64,000 nucleotides of DNA. Origin: Paraglaciecola chathamensis S18K6 (GTDB lineage Bacteria; Pseudomonadota; Gammaproteobacteria; Enterobacterales; Alteromonadaceae). How positions within the stretch are numbered: position 1 is the first letter of the stretch; the number at the start of each line of letters is the position of its first letter. The stretch is taken from contig BAEM01000029.1 in the NCBI GenBank assembly GCA_000314955.1, positions 48,443-112,442 of the forward strand, given 5' to 3'. Below the pieces are notes generated by a model that was not told the DNA's origin, did no database searches, and saw only the letters and a program-made list of their open reading frames with translations. Positions 37,145 through 45,965 of the stretch are shown one piece after another. A program made the translations under genes and the position numbers.

Positions 37145-37690
37145 TTACCCTCGACTGTCACAAGGCGGCGCCTCGCTATCTTTCAAATGAACAATAAAAT
37201 TACACGGTCGATGATCAGCATTAAGCTGTTGTTGCAATATTCCCGTCCACGCAGTGCGACACGCCCCCGTCGACCCAGGCATACAAAATATTGCGGTGCC
37301 GTTAGCCATGCCCCCTAAAGCGCGAGACTGAACAGTCGAGGTGCCAATTTCGGTATAGGAAATATATCTAAACAACTCGCCGAAACCTTCGATTTCCTTA
37401 TCAAATAAAACCGACAGCGCTTCAGGTGTAGTATCTCGCGCTGTAAAGCCTGTTCCTCCAGTCACTAACACAACTTGCACTTGTGTTGATGCTATCCAAT
37501 TTGAAACCGTTGCTCTTAATTGATACTTATCATCTTTTACGATGCGCTTTTCAACCAAACGATGCCCATCAGCTTCTAACGCGTTTACCAGAAACGCTCC
37601 TGATGTATCGGTTTCTTCATCCCGCGTGTCTGAAACGGTAAGCACTGCTATGTTCAGCGCTACGTGCTTATTACTTGATGTATGTGTCAT
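37145..37690 (-). CDS. moaB: Molybdenum cofactor biosynthesis protein MoaB
   Basis: MogA/MoaB-fold protein for molybdopterin adenylylation, 181 residues. LNIAVLTVSDTRDEETDTSG, VVLVTGGTGFTARDTTPEA and FCMPGSTGACRTAW are the family motifs. Operon context between mobA and moaC favours MoaB over MogA. The ATG at 37690 gives the usual start. Confidence 0.95.
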   Translation of the reverse strand: MTHTSSNKHVALNIAVLTVSDTRDEETDTSGAFLVNALEADGHRLVEKRIVKDDKYQLRATVSNWIASTQVQVVLVTGGTGFTARDTTPEALSVLFDKEIEGFGELFRYISYTEIGTSTVQSRALGGMANGTAIFCMPGSTGACRTAWTGILQQQLNADHRPCNFIVHLKDSEAPPCDSRG

Positions 37691-37804
37691 AGGTTTTTGT
37701 TCTCTTAGTACGTTCTTTATCAGGTCATGGTTAAAGACGAATTTCTATAGCCTAATGTTGTTTCAATTTTCCAGACTATCGGCATTCTTTCGCGTCAGGC
37801 ATTT

Positions 37805-38503
37805 TCAAGTATTCGTTGAACAGGCATTTAGTTTATGCCACTGCTCAGGTGAATTAACGTTAACAAACTCATCCACACTCACTGTATGGGGAATAGGGAT
37901 CGCCTGCCCTTGATTTACCTTAAGCAATTGGTAAATCGACAACGCCTTCTTATCTCGTAATACGCTCGCAAGGTATTGCAAGATACTCTTATGTAAAGGC
38001 ACATAAAGCGGAAGATTGAAACCTGTAAAGTGCGCTAAGTTGTTATTATTTTGCGCTTTTTCAATCAATAACATTATCGTCCTAGCCGTTAAATTTGGCA
38101 TATCAACGGGCGTTACCAACATAGCACTTATTTGCTCGGCTGGTTCAAGCTCACCAGCGACAGAGCGCTGATTCAGTGCATACGCAAGACCAGCATGAAT
38201 ACCGGCTAGCGGACCACAATCAGGATAAACATCGTGTAACTGCTCAGCGCCATTGCCACTTACGATGACTTGCCCATTACAAACACTCGACAGCACATTT
38301 TGAGCATGCTCAACTAGTGATTGATTTGTCGAACGCAAACATAGGAGACTTTTGTCTTGCCCCATACGGGTAGATAATCCACCAGCTAACACTAGACCTA
38401 GCACGTTCGTTTTCTTCAAGCGGTCATTGTTCAACTGCTCACTTGTGCCTTCATCTGGGCGTATAGTTAAACCTGTACCTGCTATTGCAGTTGTTGTGTT
38501 CAT
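37805..38503 (-). CDS. mobA: Molybdenum cofactor guanylyltransferase MobA
   Basis: Adds GMP to molybdenum cofactor. The nucleotidyltransferase signature VLGLVLAGGLSTRMGQDKSLL (about residues 34-54) and the DCGPLAGIHAGL and VTPVDMPNLTA segments match MobA. The first 33 residues are not conserved and no good ribosome-binding site precedes the ATG at 38503, so the start could lie later, for example at the GTG of the VLGLVLAGG segment. 232 residues as drawn. Function is supported by the surrounding moa genes. Confidence 0.88.
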   Translation of the reverse strand: MNTTTAIAGTGLTIRPDEGTSEQLNNDRLKKTNVLGLVLAGGLSTRMGQDKSLLCLRSTNQSLVEHAQNVLSSVCNGQVIVSGNGAEQLHDVYPDCGPLAGIHAGLAYALNQRSVAGELEPAEQISAMLVTPVDMPNLTARTIMLLIEKAQNNNNLAHFTGFNLPLYVPLHKSILQYLASVLRDKKALSIYQLLKVNQGQAIPIPHTVSVDEFVNVNSPEQWHKLNACSTNT

Positions 38504-38633
38504 TCGCTTACGTCATCGAGTAGAATTAATTAAATTCATTAAGTTGGGCTATTTATCAAACTGAGCATTTCGAGTTGAATACTTCTCGATTTGAATACTC
38601 ACGCTAAATATTCCCACTGAGCCACGATTTTGG

Positions 38634-39602
38634 CTAACCACCAAGCATCGCAAGGTGTTTCGTCGCGCCGGTGTATCCATCGTGCAAAAAGTGGGTCGAT
38701 TTTTTATCGCCTAAAAGCACGGTTAGCTCTTCCTGCAAGCGCTGGGTATCGTCATCAGTTATATACTCACGAATATCAAGACCGTGTTCACTAAACAAAC
38801 ATAGATGAAGCTTACCCAAAGCAGAAATGCGTAAGCGATTACAACTAGCACAAAAATCTTTACTATACGGCATGATAAGTCCAATTCTCCCTGCAAAGTC
38901 AGGATGAGAAAACTCTTGCGCTGGCCCTGCCGCTTTATCACGAATAATTTGCTGCCAACCATCTGAAACAAGTTGTTCTTTGATAGGCATTCCAGAGGTA
39001 TGATTTCGATCGAAGAACAGTTGATTGTCACCTGTTTGCATCAACTCAATAAAGCGTAAGGTGATCGGCGTTGTTTTAATCCACTGTAAGAAAGACGATA
39101 ACTCATGTTGGTTAAAATGACGCATCAGCACCGCATTAACTTTAACGGTTACCCCGAGCTCTATCGCTCTATCGATTCCACGTAAGATAACATCCAGTTT
39201 GTCATGCCCAGTAATAGAGGCAAACATACGAGGATCTAAGCTATCTATACTGATATTCATTGAGGTCAGACCCGCATCAACCCAACTGTCGATATGCTCA
39301 GGTAATTTGTAGCCATTAGTGGTAATGGCGACCTGCTTAATACCTGGGGTAGTTGCACAGGCGCGAATAGCCTGCGGCAAATCTTTGCGTAATGAAGGCT
39401 CGCCGCCTGTAATACGAATTTTACTGGTGCCTAATTGTGCAAATGCACTGGCAATGCGTTTAATTTCATTCAAAGACAAAAAGTCTCTTGGTGTGTCGCA
39501 CTGATAACCATCTGGCAAACAGTACTCACAACTGAAATTACACACATCTGTAATCGACAGCCGCAGATAATGAAATCGACGACCGAATTTATCTTGCAAC
39601 AT
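38634..39602 (-). CDS. moaA: GTP 3',8-cyclase MoaA
   Basis: Radical SAM enzyme starting molybdenum cofactor synthesis. About 322 residues from the ATG at 39602: MLQDKFGRRFHYLRLSITDVC then the radical SAM CxxxCxxC motif in CNFSCEYCLPDG. The C-terminal second cluster is CASCNRLRISALGKLHLC, and the end GG (AMLGG) is the essential double Gly. A GTG at 39608, 5 bases after GGAAAGG, is an equally good start. The open frame that continues upstream to 39701 passes through the structured leader and is not expected to be translated. Confidence 0.95.
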   Translation of the reverse strand: MLQDKFGRRFHYLRLSITDVCNFSCEYCLPDGYQCDTPRDFLSLNEIKRIASAFAQLGTSKIRITGGEPSLRKDLPQAIRACATTPGIKQVAITTNGYKLPEHIDSWVDAGLTSMNISIDSLDPRMFASITGHDKLDVILRGIDRAIELGVTVKVNAVLMRHFNQHELSSFLQWIKTTPITLRFIELMQTGDNQLFFDRNHTSGMPIKEQLVSDGWQQIIRDKAAGPAQEFSHPDFAGRIGLIMPYSKDFCASCNRLRISALGKLHLCLFSEHGLDIREYITDDDTQRLQEELTVLLGDKKSTHFLHDGYTGATKHLAMLGG

Positions 39603-39639
39603 ATTCACTAACACCTTTCCAAATTGAAGTTGCCACGCA

Positions 39640-39775
39640 TAATCGCGGTGACACTTACGGGGAGGCTGTCCGATTTCTCTCGCAACCCTGGCGAATAGCA
39701 TTCATTTGAATGCGATCCGCGGCCAGCACACCCTGTCTTGTGAGTTAGGTATGAAGGCTCGGAGTTAAACCACAG
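39640..39775 (-). promoter_or_regulatory. Candidate molybdenum cofactor (Moco RNA) riboswitch upstream of moaA
   Basis: The minus-strand leader contains CTCCGAGCC followed by ACCTAACTC, GACAGGG and GCTGGCC segments, a perfect hairpin GCATTC-AAAT-GAATGC (39698-39713), then a CAGCCTCCCCG region close to the gene. Moco RNA elements sit directly before moaA in many gammaproteobacteria and repress the operon when cofactor is abundant. Identification is from position, structure and partial recall of the consensus, not a model search. Confidence 0.6.
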
Positions 39776-40062
39776 TTATTTTTACCATACTTTAGGGCGC
39801 CAAGGCTATTTGTCCCGATAAAATGGCGATAAATAGTTGTGTATAAATATGTATCGTGTCCTTTAAACACCTCATACCCCATAAACCCTACAATTAACTG
39901 AGTAAGGTGCCATCAAGGGGTGCATTCCCTTACTTGCAACAACTTAGACAAAGGCATTTTATAGTGGTTGGCATGTATGTTGATTAAATAAAAATGTGAT
40001 GAGGATTTGTTTCTCATGAACAAACAACAATATTGGTGCACAACAAGGGAGATAGCGTTTAT
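39776..40062. other. Divergent moaA / glycerate kinase intergenic region
   Basis: About 290 bases without a gene. AGTAAGG and CCTTACT (about 39900-39943) form an inverted repeat with a 20-base interior. Divergent promoters for the moa operon and the glucosylglycerate cluster must lie here, but I could not assign convincing -10/-35 boxes. Confidence 0.45.
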
Positions 40063-40953
40063 ATGTTAACCGAATTTTCTGATAAACATCAGTTAAGTAA
40101 GGAATTTTTACATGATGCAAGAAAATGGTACATCCCCCTTGCGAAGAATATCGCGAAGCACCAAAATGGTGCGAGCGCGCCCTATTTCTTAGGCATTAAT
40201 GGTTGCCAAGGCTCCGGAAAATCGACGTTATCAGCGTTTCTTTGTGATTACTTAACGCAAGAGCATGGTTTAAATGTCGTGGTTATGTCTCTCGATGACT
40301 TTTACTTAGATCAGTCTCAGCGTAATGCGATTGCCATTAAAGTTCATCCTCTGTTTAAGACGAGAGGGGTGCCTGGAACCCACGATATGAAACTCGCGTC
40401 CAACGTTATTTCAGCACTTCAACAACACAAACCCATTTCTATACCGCGCTTTGACAAGGGCACAGATAATCCTGCACCCAAAGAACATTGGCAACACGTT
40501 AGCGCGCCGGTCGATGTTGTTATTTTTGAAGGTTGGTGCTGGGGGGTTGAACCACAGGAAGACCGTGAACTTGACAAGCCGTGCAACAAGCTTGAGCTAG
40601 ATCAAGACGAAACCGGCGTTTGGCGCAGGTTCGTAAATAAGCAGCTCGCCAAACATTATGCCCCGCTATATGCCAATATGGATTATTGGATTATGCTAAA
40701 AGCACCTTCATTTGAGTGCGTTTACAGCTGGCGTTTAGAGCAAGAACAGAAGTTACGCCAGGTCCTTGCTGCAAACGACACTATTGTCGGTAGCAATGTA
40801 ATGAGTGACGCTCAAATTTTTGACTTTATCCAATATTATCAACGGCTCACAGAACATGGGCTTGGTACATTACCGGACAAGTGCGATGTGGTATTTACCT
40901 TGAACGAACAGCGCAGAATAACTGCACAACAAGACAGAGGTGCACATGCTTAA
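40063..40953 (+). CDS. D-glycerate kinase-like P-loop kinase
   Basis: A 296-residue P-loop kinase of the plant-type glycerate 3-kinase group. Walker A is GINGCQGSGKST (about 44-55), followed by VVVMSLDDFYLDQSQR, TRGVPGTHDMKL and VVIFEGWCWGV, which together mark the GLYK/YGR205-like family. The next three genes make and degrade glucosylglycerate, so it probably phosphorylates the D-glycerate released by the phosphorylase. The frame opens at GTG 40033 but the ATG at 40063 follows AAGGGAG (11 bases). Its stop overlaps the next start by 8 bases. Confidence 0.85.
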   Translation: MLTEFSDKHQLSKEFLHDARKWYIPLAKNIAKHQNGASAPYFLGINGCQGSGKSTLSAFLCDYLTQEHGLNVVVMSLDDFYLDQSQRNAIAIKVHPLFKTRGVPGTHDMKLASNVISALQQHKPISIPRFDKGTDNPAPKEHWQHVSAPVDVVIFEGWCWGVEPQEDRELDKPCNKLELDQDETGVWRRFVNKQLAKHYAPLYANMDYWIMLKAPSFECVYSWRLEQEQKLRQVLAANDTIVGSNVMSDAQIFDFIQYYQRLTEHGLGTLPDKCDVVFTLNEQRRITAQQDRGAHA

Positions 40954-41770
40954 ACAACTGCTCGTATTTACTGACATGGACGGCACATTGCTTGATCATC
41001 ATGATTATAGTTATGCGCCAGCACTTAATATGCTGGATATATTAAAGGGTAGGCACATTCCCGTGATACCCACCACCAGTAAAACCAAAGCTGAGCTAGA
41101 TTCATTAATGGGAGACTTGCAACTAAATGGCCCCTTTATCGTTGAAAATGGCGCAGCGGTGTACGTCCCACAGCATGTTATTCAAAATCAGCCCAGTGAC
41201 ACATTAACCAGTGAGGGCTTTTGGGTTAAAGCATTTGCTCAACCTCGCGAGCATTGGCTAGCGCTTATTGATGAACTTGCAGAAGAATTTGACGGCGAAT
41301 TTTTGCAATTTTCAACGATGAGCGTTCAGCAAATAATGGAGCATACTGGGCTGGATGAATGCCACGCAAAATTAGCAAATTCGCGTATGTATAGCGAGCC
41401 CGTCAAGTGGATAGGCCCCCCCGAGCGTAAAACACAATTTGTCACCCAACTGCAGCAACTCGGCGCTACAGTATTGCAAGGAGGGCGTTTTCTAGGGGTT
41501 TCCGGAAACTGCGATAAAGGCCAAGCACTACAATGGTTAGTGAGCGCATTTCAGAGATCATTGGGGCACAAAGCGACCTTAAGTATCGCATTAGGAGACA
41601 GCGGTAATGATGTCGCTATGCTTGAAGCCAGTGATATAGCAGTGCGCATTAAATCACAATCCCATGCTTACCCTCCTCTAACCCGAACAGATAATGTTTT
41701 CGACAGCACGCTATACGGTCCATCTGGATGGAGCGAGTGCTTAACAAAAATTTTGATTAATGAAGGGTAA
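40946..41770 (+). CDS. HAD-IIB phosphatase of the mannosyl-/glucosyl-3-phosphoglycerate phosphatase family
   Basis: A 274-residue HAD-superfamily phosphatase. Motif I is FTDMDGTLLDHH (Asp10 nucleophile, Asp12), motif II contains TTSK, and ALGDSGNDVAMLEASDIAVRI is motif IV. The family (MpgP/YedP) dephosphorylates mannosyl- or glucosyl-3-phosphoglycerate; the adjacent GT81 synthase points to glucosyl-3-phosphoglycerate. The ATG at 40946, 5 bases after AGAGG, is chosen over GTG at 40940. Confidence 0.88.
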   Translation: MLKQLLVFTDMDGTLLDHHDYSYAPALNMLDILKGRHIPVIPTTSKTKAELDSLMGDLQLNGPFIVENGAAVYVPQHVIQNQPSDTLTSEGFWVKAFAQPREHWLALIDELAEEFDGEFLQFSTMSVQQIMEHTGLDECHAKLANSRMYSEPVKWIGPPERKTQFVTQLQQLGATVLQGGRFLGVSGNCDKGQALQWLVSAFQRSLGHKATLSIALGDSGNDVAMLEASDIAVRIKSQSHAYPPLTRTDNVFDSTLYGPSGWSECLTKILINEG

Positions 41771-41832
41771 TGATTACTCACCATTATCGTTAATTTATAT
41801 TTAATTTTTATCCTAGAACTAAAGGAATCATC

Positions 41833-43062
41833 ATGGCTGACTTTTATCAAAACGGCATAGTTACCACGTTACATAATCTATCTGAGCGACCTGTAGAAGA
41901 ATTAGAAAAAGAGTTAGTTAGCTTTGCACGCAGACGCCCCATGGCCCTGATTTTGCCTTCGCTATTTTCAGAGCTAGAAGGCGAAGCCCTACCCCATATC
42001 GTATCGGAAATATCCAAAGTTCCTTATTTGTCTCAAGTTGTGATTGGCCTCGATCGTGCAGACAAAGAGCAATTTAAACATGCTTTAGGTTTTTTCGATA
42101 AACTTGGCCAAAACCACCGAATTTTGTGGAATGACGGCCCGCGTTTAAAAGCACTCGACAATGAATTATCTGAGTTGGGTCTTGCCCCGAAAGAATTGGG
42201 TAAAGGACGTAACGTTTGGTATTGCATGGGCTACATTCTTGCTACAGGAACTGCCGAGTCAGTTGCACTTCACGACTGTGATATTCTCACTTACGAGAGA
42301 AGTCTACTTGCACGACTTATCTACCCCGTCGCCAACCCACAATTTAACTATGAATTTTGTAAGGGCTACTACGCTAGGGTCGCTAACGGTAAAATCAACG
42401 GTCGTGTATCTCGGCTACTCGTTACACCTATGCTACGCGCTTTAAAACGCGTTATCGGCAATACTGATTATCTCGACTTCATGGATAGTTTTCGCTATCC
42501 CCTTGCCGGGGAATTCTCATTTAGACGAGATGTGTTGAACGATATACGTATTCCGAGTGATTGGGGGCTTGAAATTGGTGTGTTGTCAGAAATGCATCGA
42601 AACTATTCCAGCAATCGTTTATGTCAAGCTGACATTGCGAAAACCTATGACCATAAGCATCAGGATTTGTCTGCTGACAATGACGCCGGCGGCTTATCTA
42701 AAATGTCTATCGACATCACCAAAGCCATGTTTAGAAAGCTTGCCACTCAAGGTGAAACTTTTAACATGGAAACATTCCGTTCTATCAAGGCAACTTATTA
42801 TCGCATCGCGTTAGACTTCGTCGAAACCTACCACAACGACGCCATTATGAACGGACTAAACCTCGATATTCATAATGAAGAAAAAGCGGTTGAATTATTC
42901 GCACAGAATATTATGAAAGCAGGCGAAAGCTTTTTAGATAATCCGATGGAAACGCCCTTCATACCAAGTTGGAACCGTGTCGTAAGTGCAATGCCCAATG
43001 TACTAGAACGCCTTAAAGACGCCGTTGAGCAAGACTATAACGAGTGTAAAGAATCTCTTTAG
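41833..43062 (+). CDS. gpgS: Glucosyl-3-phosphoglycerate synthase (GT81)
   Basis: Transfers glucose from an NDP-glucose to 3-phosphoglycerate. The 409-residue protein has the GT-A metal-binding motif DCD (148-150) in ALHDCDILTY, GKGRNVWYCMGY, the FCKGYYARV segment, PLAGEFSFRRD and DWGLEIGVLSEM, as in GT81 GpgS and MpgS-like enzymes. It has a good AAAGGA site upstream. With the preceding phosphatase it would make glucosylglycerate, a compatible solute used under salt stress and nitrogen limitation. Confidence 0.9.
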   Translation: MADFYQNGIVTTLHNLSERPVEELEKELVSFARRRPMALILPSLFSELEGEALPHIVSEISKVPYLSQVVIGLDRADKEQFKHALGFFDKLGQNHRILWNDGPRLKALDNELSELGLAPKELGKGRNVWYCMGYILATGTAESVALHDCDILTYERSLLARLIYPVANPQFNYEFCKGYYARVANGKINGRVSRLLVTPMLRALKRVIGNTDYLDFMDSFRYPLAGEFSFRRDVLNDIRIPSDWGLEIGVLSEMHRNYSSNRLCQADIAKTYDHKHQDLSADNDAGGLSKMSIDITKAMFRKLATQGETFNMETFRSIKATYYRIALDFVETYHNDAIMNGLNLDIHNEEKAVELFAQNIMKAGESFLDNPMETPFIPSWNRVVSAMPNVLERLKDAVEQDYNECKESL

Positions 43063-43073
43063 AACAATAAAAA

Positions 43074-44849
43074 ATGAATGGTGAAGCAATGCAAAGTACC
43101 TATAACCAATTAACTGAGTTAGTCGAACATCACTTGGCTGTTATTTATAATGACATCGAGTTAGCTCAATCCTATCAGGAAATAGCAAGTCAGTTGCTCG
43201 ATACCATGGGCTTTAAAGAAGATGTGCACATGACTCCCCCATTGCGACATCACAACAATTGGACCCAAGAAGATGCAGTACTCATAACCTATGGCGATTC
43301 AATAGAATCGCCGGGAGAAAAACCACTAAGTACGCTTCACACGTTTTTAACCAACAGCTGCGCTAAGAATATAAACAGTGTGCATATATTGCCGTTTTTC
43401 CCTTACAGTTCCGATGATGGCTTTTCAGTGATCGATTATTCGAGCGTGAATGAATCATTAGGCGACTGGGAAGATATTAAGCGTATCGCTTCAGACTTCA
43501 GATTAATGTCAGATGTCGTCATTAATCACTGTTCATCACGAAGTGCTTGGTTCGATAATTTCATCAAGGGTGAAGGCCCTGGCAGTGACTTCTTCTTCAC
43601 TGCTAGTCCAGATGAAGACTTGTCGAATGTCGTCCGCCCTCGCATCTCTCCATTACTTCGAGAAACGGAAACGGCCAAAGGTATTGAACACGTTTGGTGT
43701 ACATTTAGTCACGATCAAGTTGATTTTGATTTTCGTAATCCTAAAGTGCTGCAAACCTTTGTCTCTATTATTCGCCAGTATCTTGATAACGGGGTACGTA
43801 TTTTCAGATTGGACGCCGTAGCATTTTTATGGAAAAAAATTGGTACGAGCTGCATAAACTTGGAACAAACCCACGAAGCAGTTCGATTGCTACGTACATT
43901 AATTGAATACGCACAACCTGATGCAATTATCATTACCGAGACCAATATCCCCAATCGCGAGAACCTTGCATACTTGGGAAATGCAAATGAAGCACACGCC
44001 ATATACAATTTCTCGCTCCCGCCGTTATTGGTAAATACACTGATTACGGGTGACTGTCATTACCTTAAGTCTTGGTTAATGAGTATGCCGCCGGCCCAAA
44101 ATGGTACGACATATTTTAACTTTATTGCCTCTCACGATGGCATTGGTCTTCGCCCTGCTGAAGGTTTGTTAGAAGATGAAGAACTCACTGTTTTGGTTAA
44201 TACAATGCAAAACTTCGGCGGCAGAATATCTTGGCGAGCATCAGAAAATGGGCAACAAAAGGCCTATGAAATTAACATCGCCTTATATGACGCGTTGCAA
44301 GGCACCACCAAAGGGACAGACAAGTGGGGATTCCAACGCTTCATGTGTGCTCATGCCATTATGTTGGGTCTTGAAGGAATACCAGGCATTTATATTCATA
44401 GCTTGTTAGCCACAAGCAACGATTATGAGCGCGTAAAAAACACCAGTCATAATCGCGCGATAAACCGCCATAAGTGGCAATATGATGCGTTACAAGAACA
44501 ACTGGAATCCCCTTACTCGCAACACCATCGTGTATTAAATGCAATGGGTGACTTACTTACTATTCGACGACAGCAAGTCGCTTTTCATCCAAATGCGACT
44601 CAGTTTACCTTGCAATTAGGCAGCAAAATCTTTGGGTTTTGGCGCCAGAGCATCGATAGACGTCAAAGTATATTTTGCCTAAGCAACATATGTGATGAGA
44701 CACAAGAAGTGCATCTAAGTGATATAAACTTAGTAGGCACTGATGAATGGATCGATCTCATCACGAAACAGCCTATTTATGCAACGGATTGCAGCCTAGA
44801 GCTCGCTCCGTATCAAACGATGTGGATCAGCAACTTACCTAAACGATAG
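43074..44849 (+). CDS. Glucosylglycerate phosphorylase-like enzyme (GH13_18, sucrose phosphorylase family)
   Basis: A 591-residue alpha-amylase-superfamily phosphorylase. The (beta/alpha)8 barrel shows [15 protein letters not shown], the nucleophile Asp247 in [11 protein letters not shown], the acid/base Glu289 in IITETN and Asp355 in ASHDGIG. GH13_18 includes sucrose and glucosylglycerate phosphorylases; the neighbouring gpgS, phosphatase and glycerate kinase favour glucosylglycerate plus phosphate to glucose-1-phosphate and D-glycerate. An alternative start ATG at 43089 has a better GGTGA-type site. Substrate is inferred from context. Confidence 0.88.
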   Translation: MNGEAMQSTYNQLTELVEHHLAVIYNDIELAQSYQEIASQLLDTMGFKEDVHMTPPLRHHNNWTQEDAVLITYGDSIESPGEKPLSTLHTFLTNSCAKNINSVHILPFFPYSSDDGFSVIDYSSVNESLGDWEDIKRIASDFRLMSDVVINHCSSRSAWFDNFIKGEGPGSDFFFTASPDEDLSNVVRPRISPLLRETETAKGIEHVWCTFSHDQVDFDFRNPKVLQTFVSIIRQYLDNGVRIFRLDAVAFLWKKIGTSCINLEQTHEAVRLLRTLIEYAQPDAIIITETNIPNRENLAYLGNANEAHAIYNFSLPPLLVNTLITGDCHYLKSWLMSMPPAQNGTTYFNFIASHDGIGLRPAEGLLEDEELTVLVNTMQNFGGRISWRASENGQQKAYEINIALYDALQGTTKGTDKWGFQRFMCAHAIMLGLEGIPGIYIHSLLATSNDYERVKNTSHNRAINRHKWQYDALQEQLESPYSQHHRVLNAMGDLLTIRRQQVAFHPNATQFTLQLGSKIFGFWRQSIDRRQSIFCLSNICDETQEVHLSDINLVGTDEWIDLITKQPIYATDCSLELAPYQTMWISNLPKR

Positions 44850-45357
44850 GCGTCAATGTACGCTTCGCGCTTGTTGTCTTATGTGACGTTGCTTTGTAAG
44901 ACACAATGTAATAAACGGTGTGATGAAATGCGCGGTTTGGTAGCCAGCATTTCGCACCGCGGATCCTTATTCATTTTGTCGCTTTTAGGCTACGCGTAGC
45001 GCATTTGCTTCGTTATAACCCACTGTTTTAACTAAGTTTTTAATTAATCCCGTCTATTGTGTAACTGTATGAGCACAATAAATTACCCATCTTTTTTTAC
45101 ATCTCATTGATAACACGTCCGCTCGAACTTAAGTCATTGTATTTTATGTGATTTTATCAGTTGGCATAATCCATGTAATAGCCAGATTATATTCACGCTA
45201 ACGTCGAACAGTGGCTTGCTTGTCCTCGTTTGCGATGAATGATTTAGCATTGCCGGTCGCCAGTTCAGTAAGTTTAAAACATGCTGAAAAAGAGCGTCAA
45301 AAGAGCGGCAAAAAACGAAAACCTAGCTACATTATTTAGCCATAAGGAATCGACAAA
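44850..45357. other. 508-bp intergenic region after the glucosylglycerate cluster
   Basis: No gene recognised. It contains a hairpin with GAAATGC (44925-44931) pairing with GCATTTC (44947-44953) extended by GGTG/CACC, possibly the end of the upstream operon, and a perfect 12-base palindrome GCTACGCGTAGC (44989-45000). The right part probably has the EF-hand gene promoter. Confidence 0.45.
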
Positions 45358-45564
45358 ATGAAAAAGTTAGTTGTTGTAACCAGTCTTATTTTCGCCTCTG
45401 CAAGTGTAATAGCGCAGGACGATTTACTGGAAGCATTAGATACCGACAATGATGGCCGTATTAGCTTAGAAGAAGCGTCTGCGGATGCTGCGCTATCGTC
45501 TGTATTTACCGAACTAGATGTCAACAAGGATGGTTATCTAAGTGCAAGTGAGCTTGAAAATTAG
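45358..45564 (+). CDS. Small secreted EF-hand protein (first of a tandem pair)
   Basis: A 68-residue protein with a signal peptide (about 1-20, ending SVIAQ) and two EF-hand loops: DTDNDGRISLEE and DVNKDGYLSASE. Both have the D-x-D/N-x-D-G spacing and a Glu at position 12, so calcium binding is likely. It is exported to the periplasm or outside. A similar gene follows 69 bases downstream. The role is unknown; calcium sensing or buffering is a guess. Confidence 0.85.
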   Translation: MKKLVVVTSLIFASASVIAQDDLLEALDTDNDGRISLEEASADAALSSVFTELDVNKDGYLSASELEN

Positions 45565-45633
45565 TCGAGCGGTTCGAATAGTATTAGCGTCTAAATGAAC
45601 AACCGACATACTTTTAATAACGAGGAGAAACAA

Positions 45634-45852
45634 ATGAGAAAACCAATTATTGCCTTAGCTATTGCCATGACCTCTATGGGCGCAATGGCCGCTACTGATA
45701 TTTTCGCTGCGTTAGATGTTAACGAAGACAATATGCTTAGTGCCAAAGAGGCTAGCATCGATACAACCTTGGCAACGATATTTAACGACTTGGACAGTAA
45801 CAAAGACGGTTTCGTTTCCAAGAAAGAGTTCAGTGTATTGGAACAACAATAA
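45634..45852 (+). CDS. Small secreted EF-hand protein (second of a tandem pair)
   Basis: A 72-residue paralogue of the preceding gene, with a signal peptide (about 1-20, ending GAMAA). The second loop DSNKDGFVSKKE is canonical, but the first, DVNEDNMLSAKE, has Asn in place of the conserved Gly at position 6 and may bind calcium weakly. The ATG at 45634 follows GAGGAGAAACAA and gives a proper signal peptide; the upstream ATG at 45595 would add 13 unrelated residues. A perfect hairpin follows. Confidence 0.85.
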   Translation: MRKPIIALAIAMTSMGAMAATDIFAALDVNEDNMLSAKEASIDTTLATIFNDLDSNKDGFVSKKEFSVLEQQ

Positions 45853-45865
45853 CGCTTGATTCGCG

Positions 45866-45899
45866 CTAGATTAAAGGAGAAAAGCCTCCTTTAATCTAG
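45866..45899. terminator. Perfect 14-base hairpin after the EF-hand genes
   Basis: CTAGATTAAAGGAG (45866-45879) pairs exactly with CTCCTTTAATCTAG (45886-45899) around a six-base loop. There is no T-run on either strand. It lies between convergent genes and probably acts as a terminator or mRNA-end stabiliser. Confidence 0.55.
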
Positions 45900-45965
45900 G
45901 TGATCTCACGATCAGAGACACTGCCTATAGCGATCGCACTGCTTAAATACTATTACAACTATTCG

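Noticed and set aside
39603..39701. N-terminal extension of moaA
   Set aside because: It covers the structured leader, lacks homology, and MoaA family proteins begin near MLQDKFGRRF.
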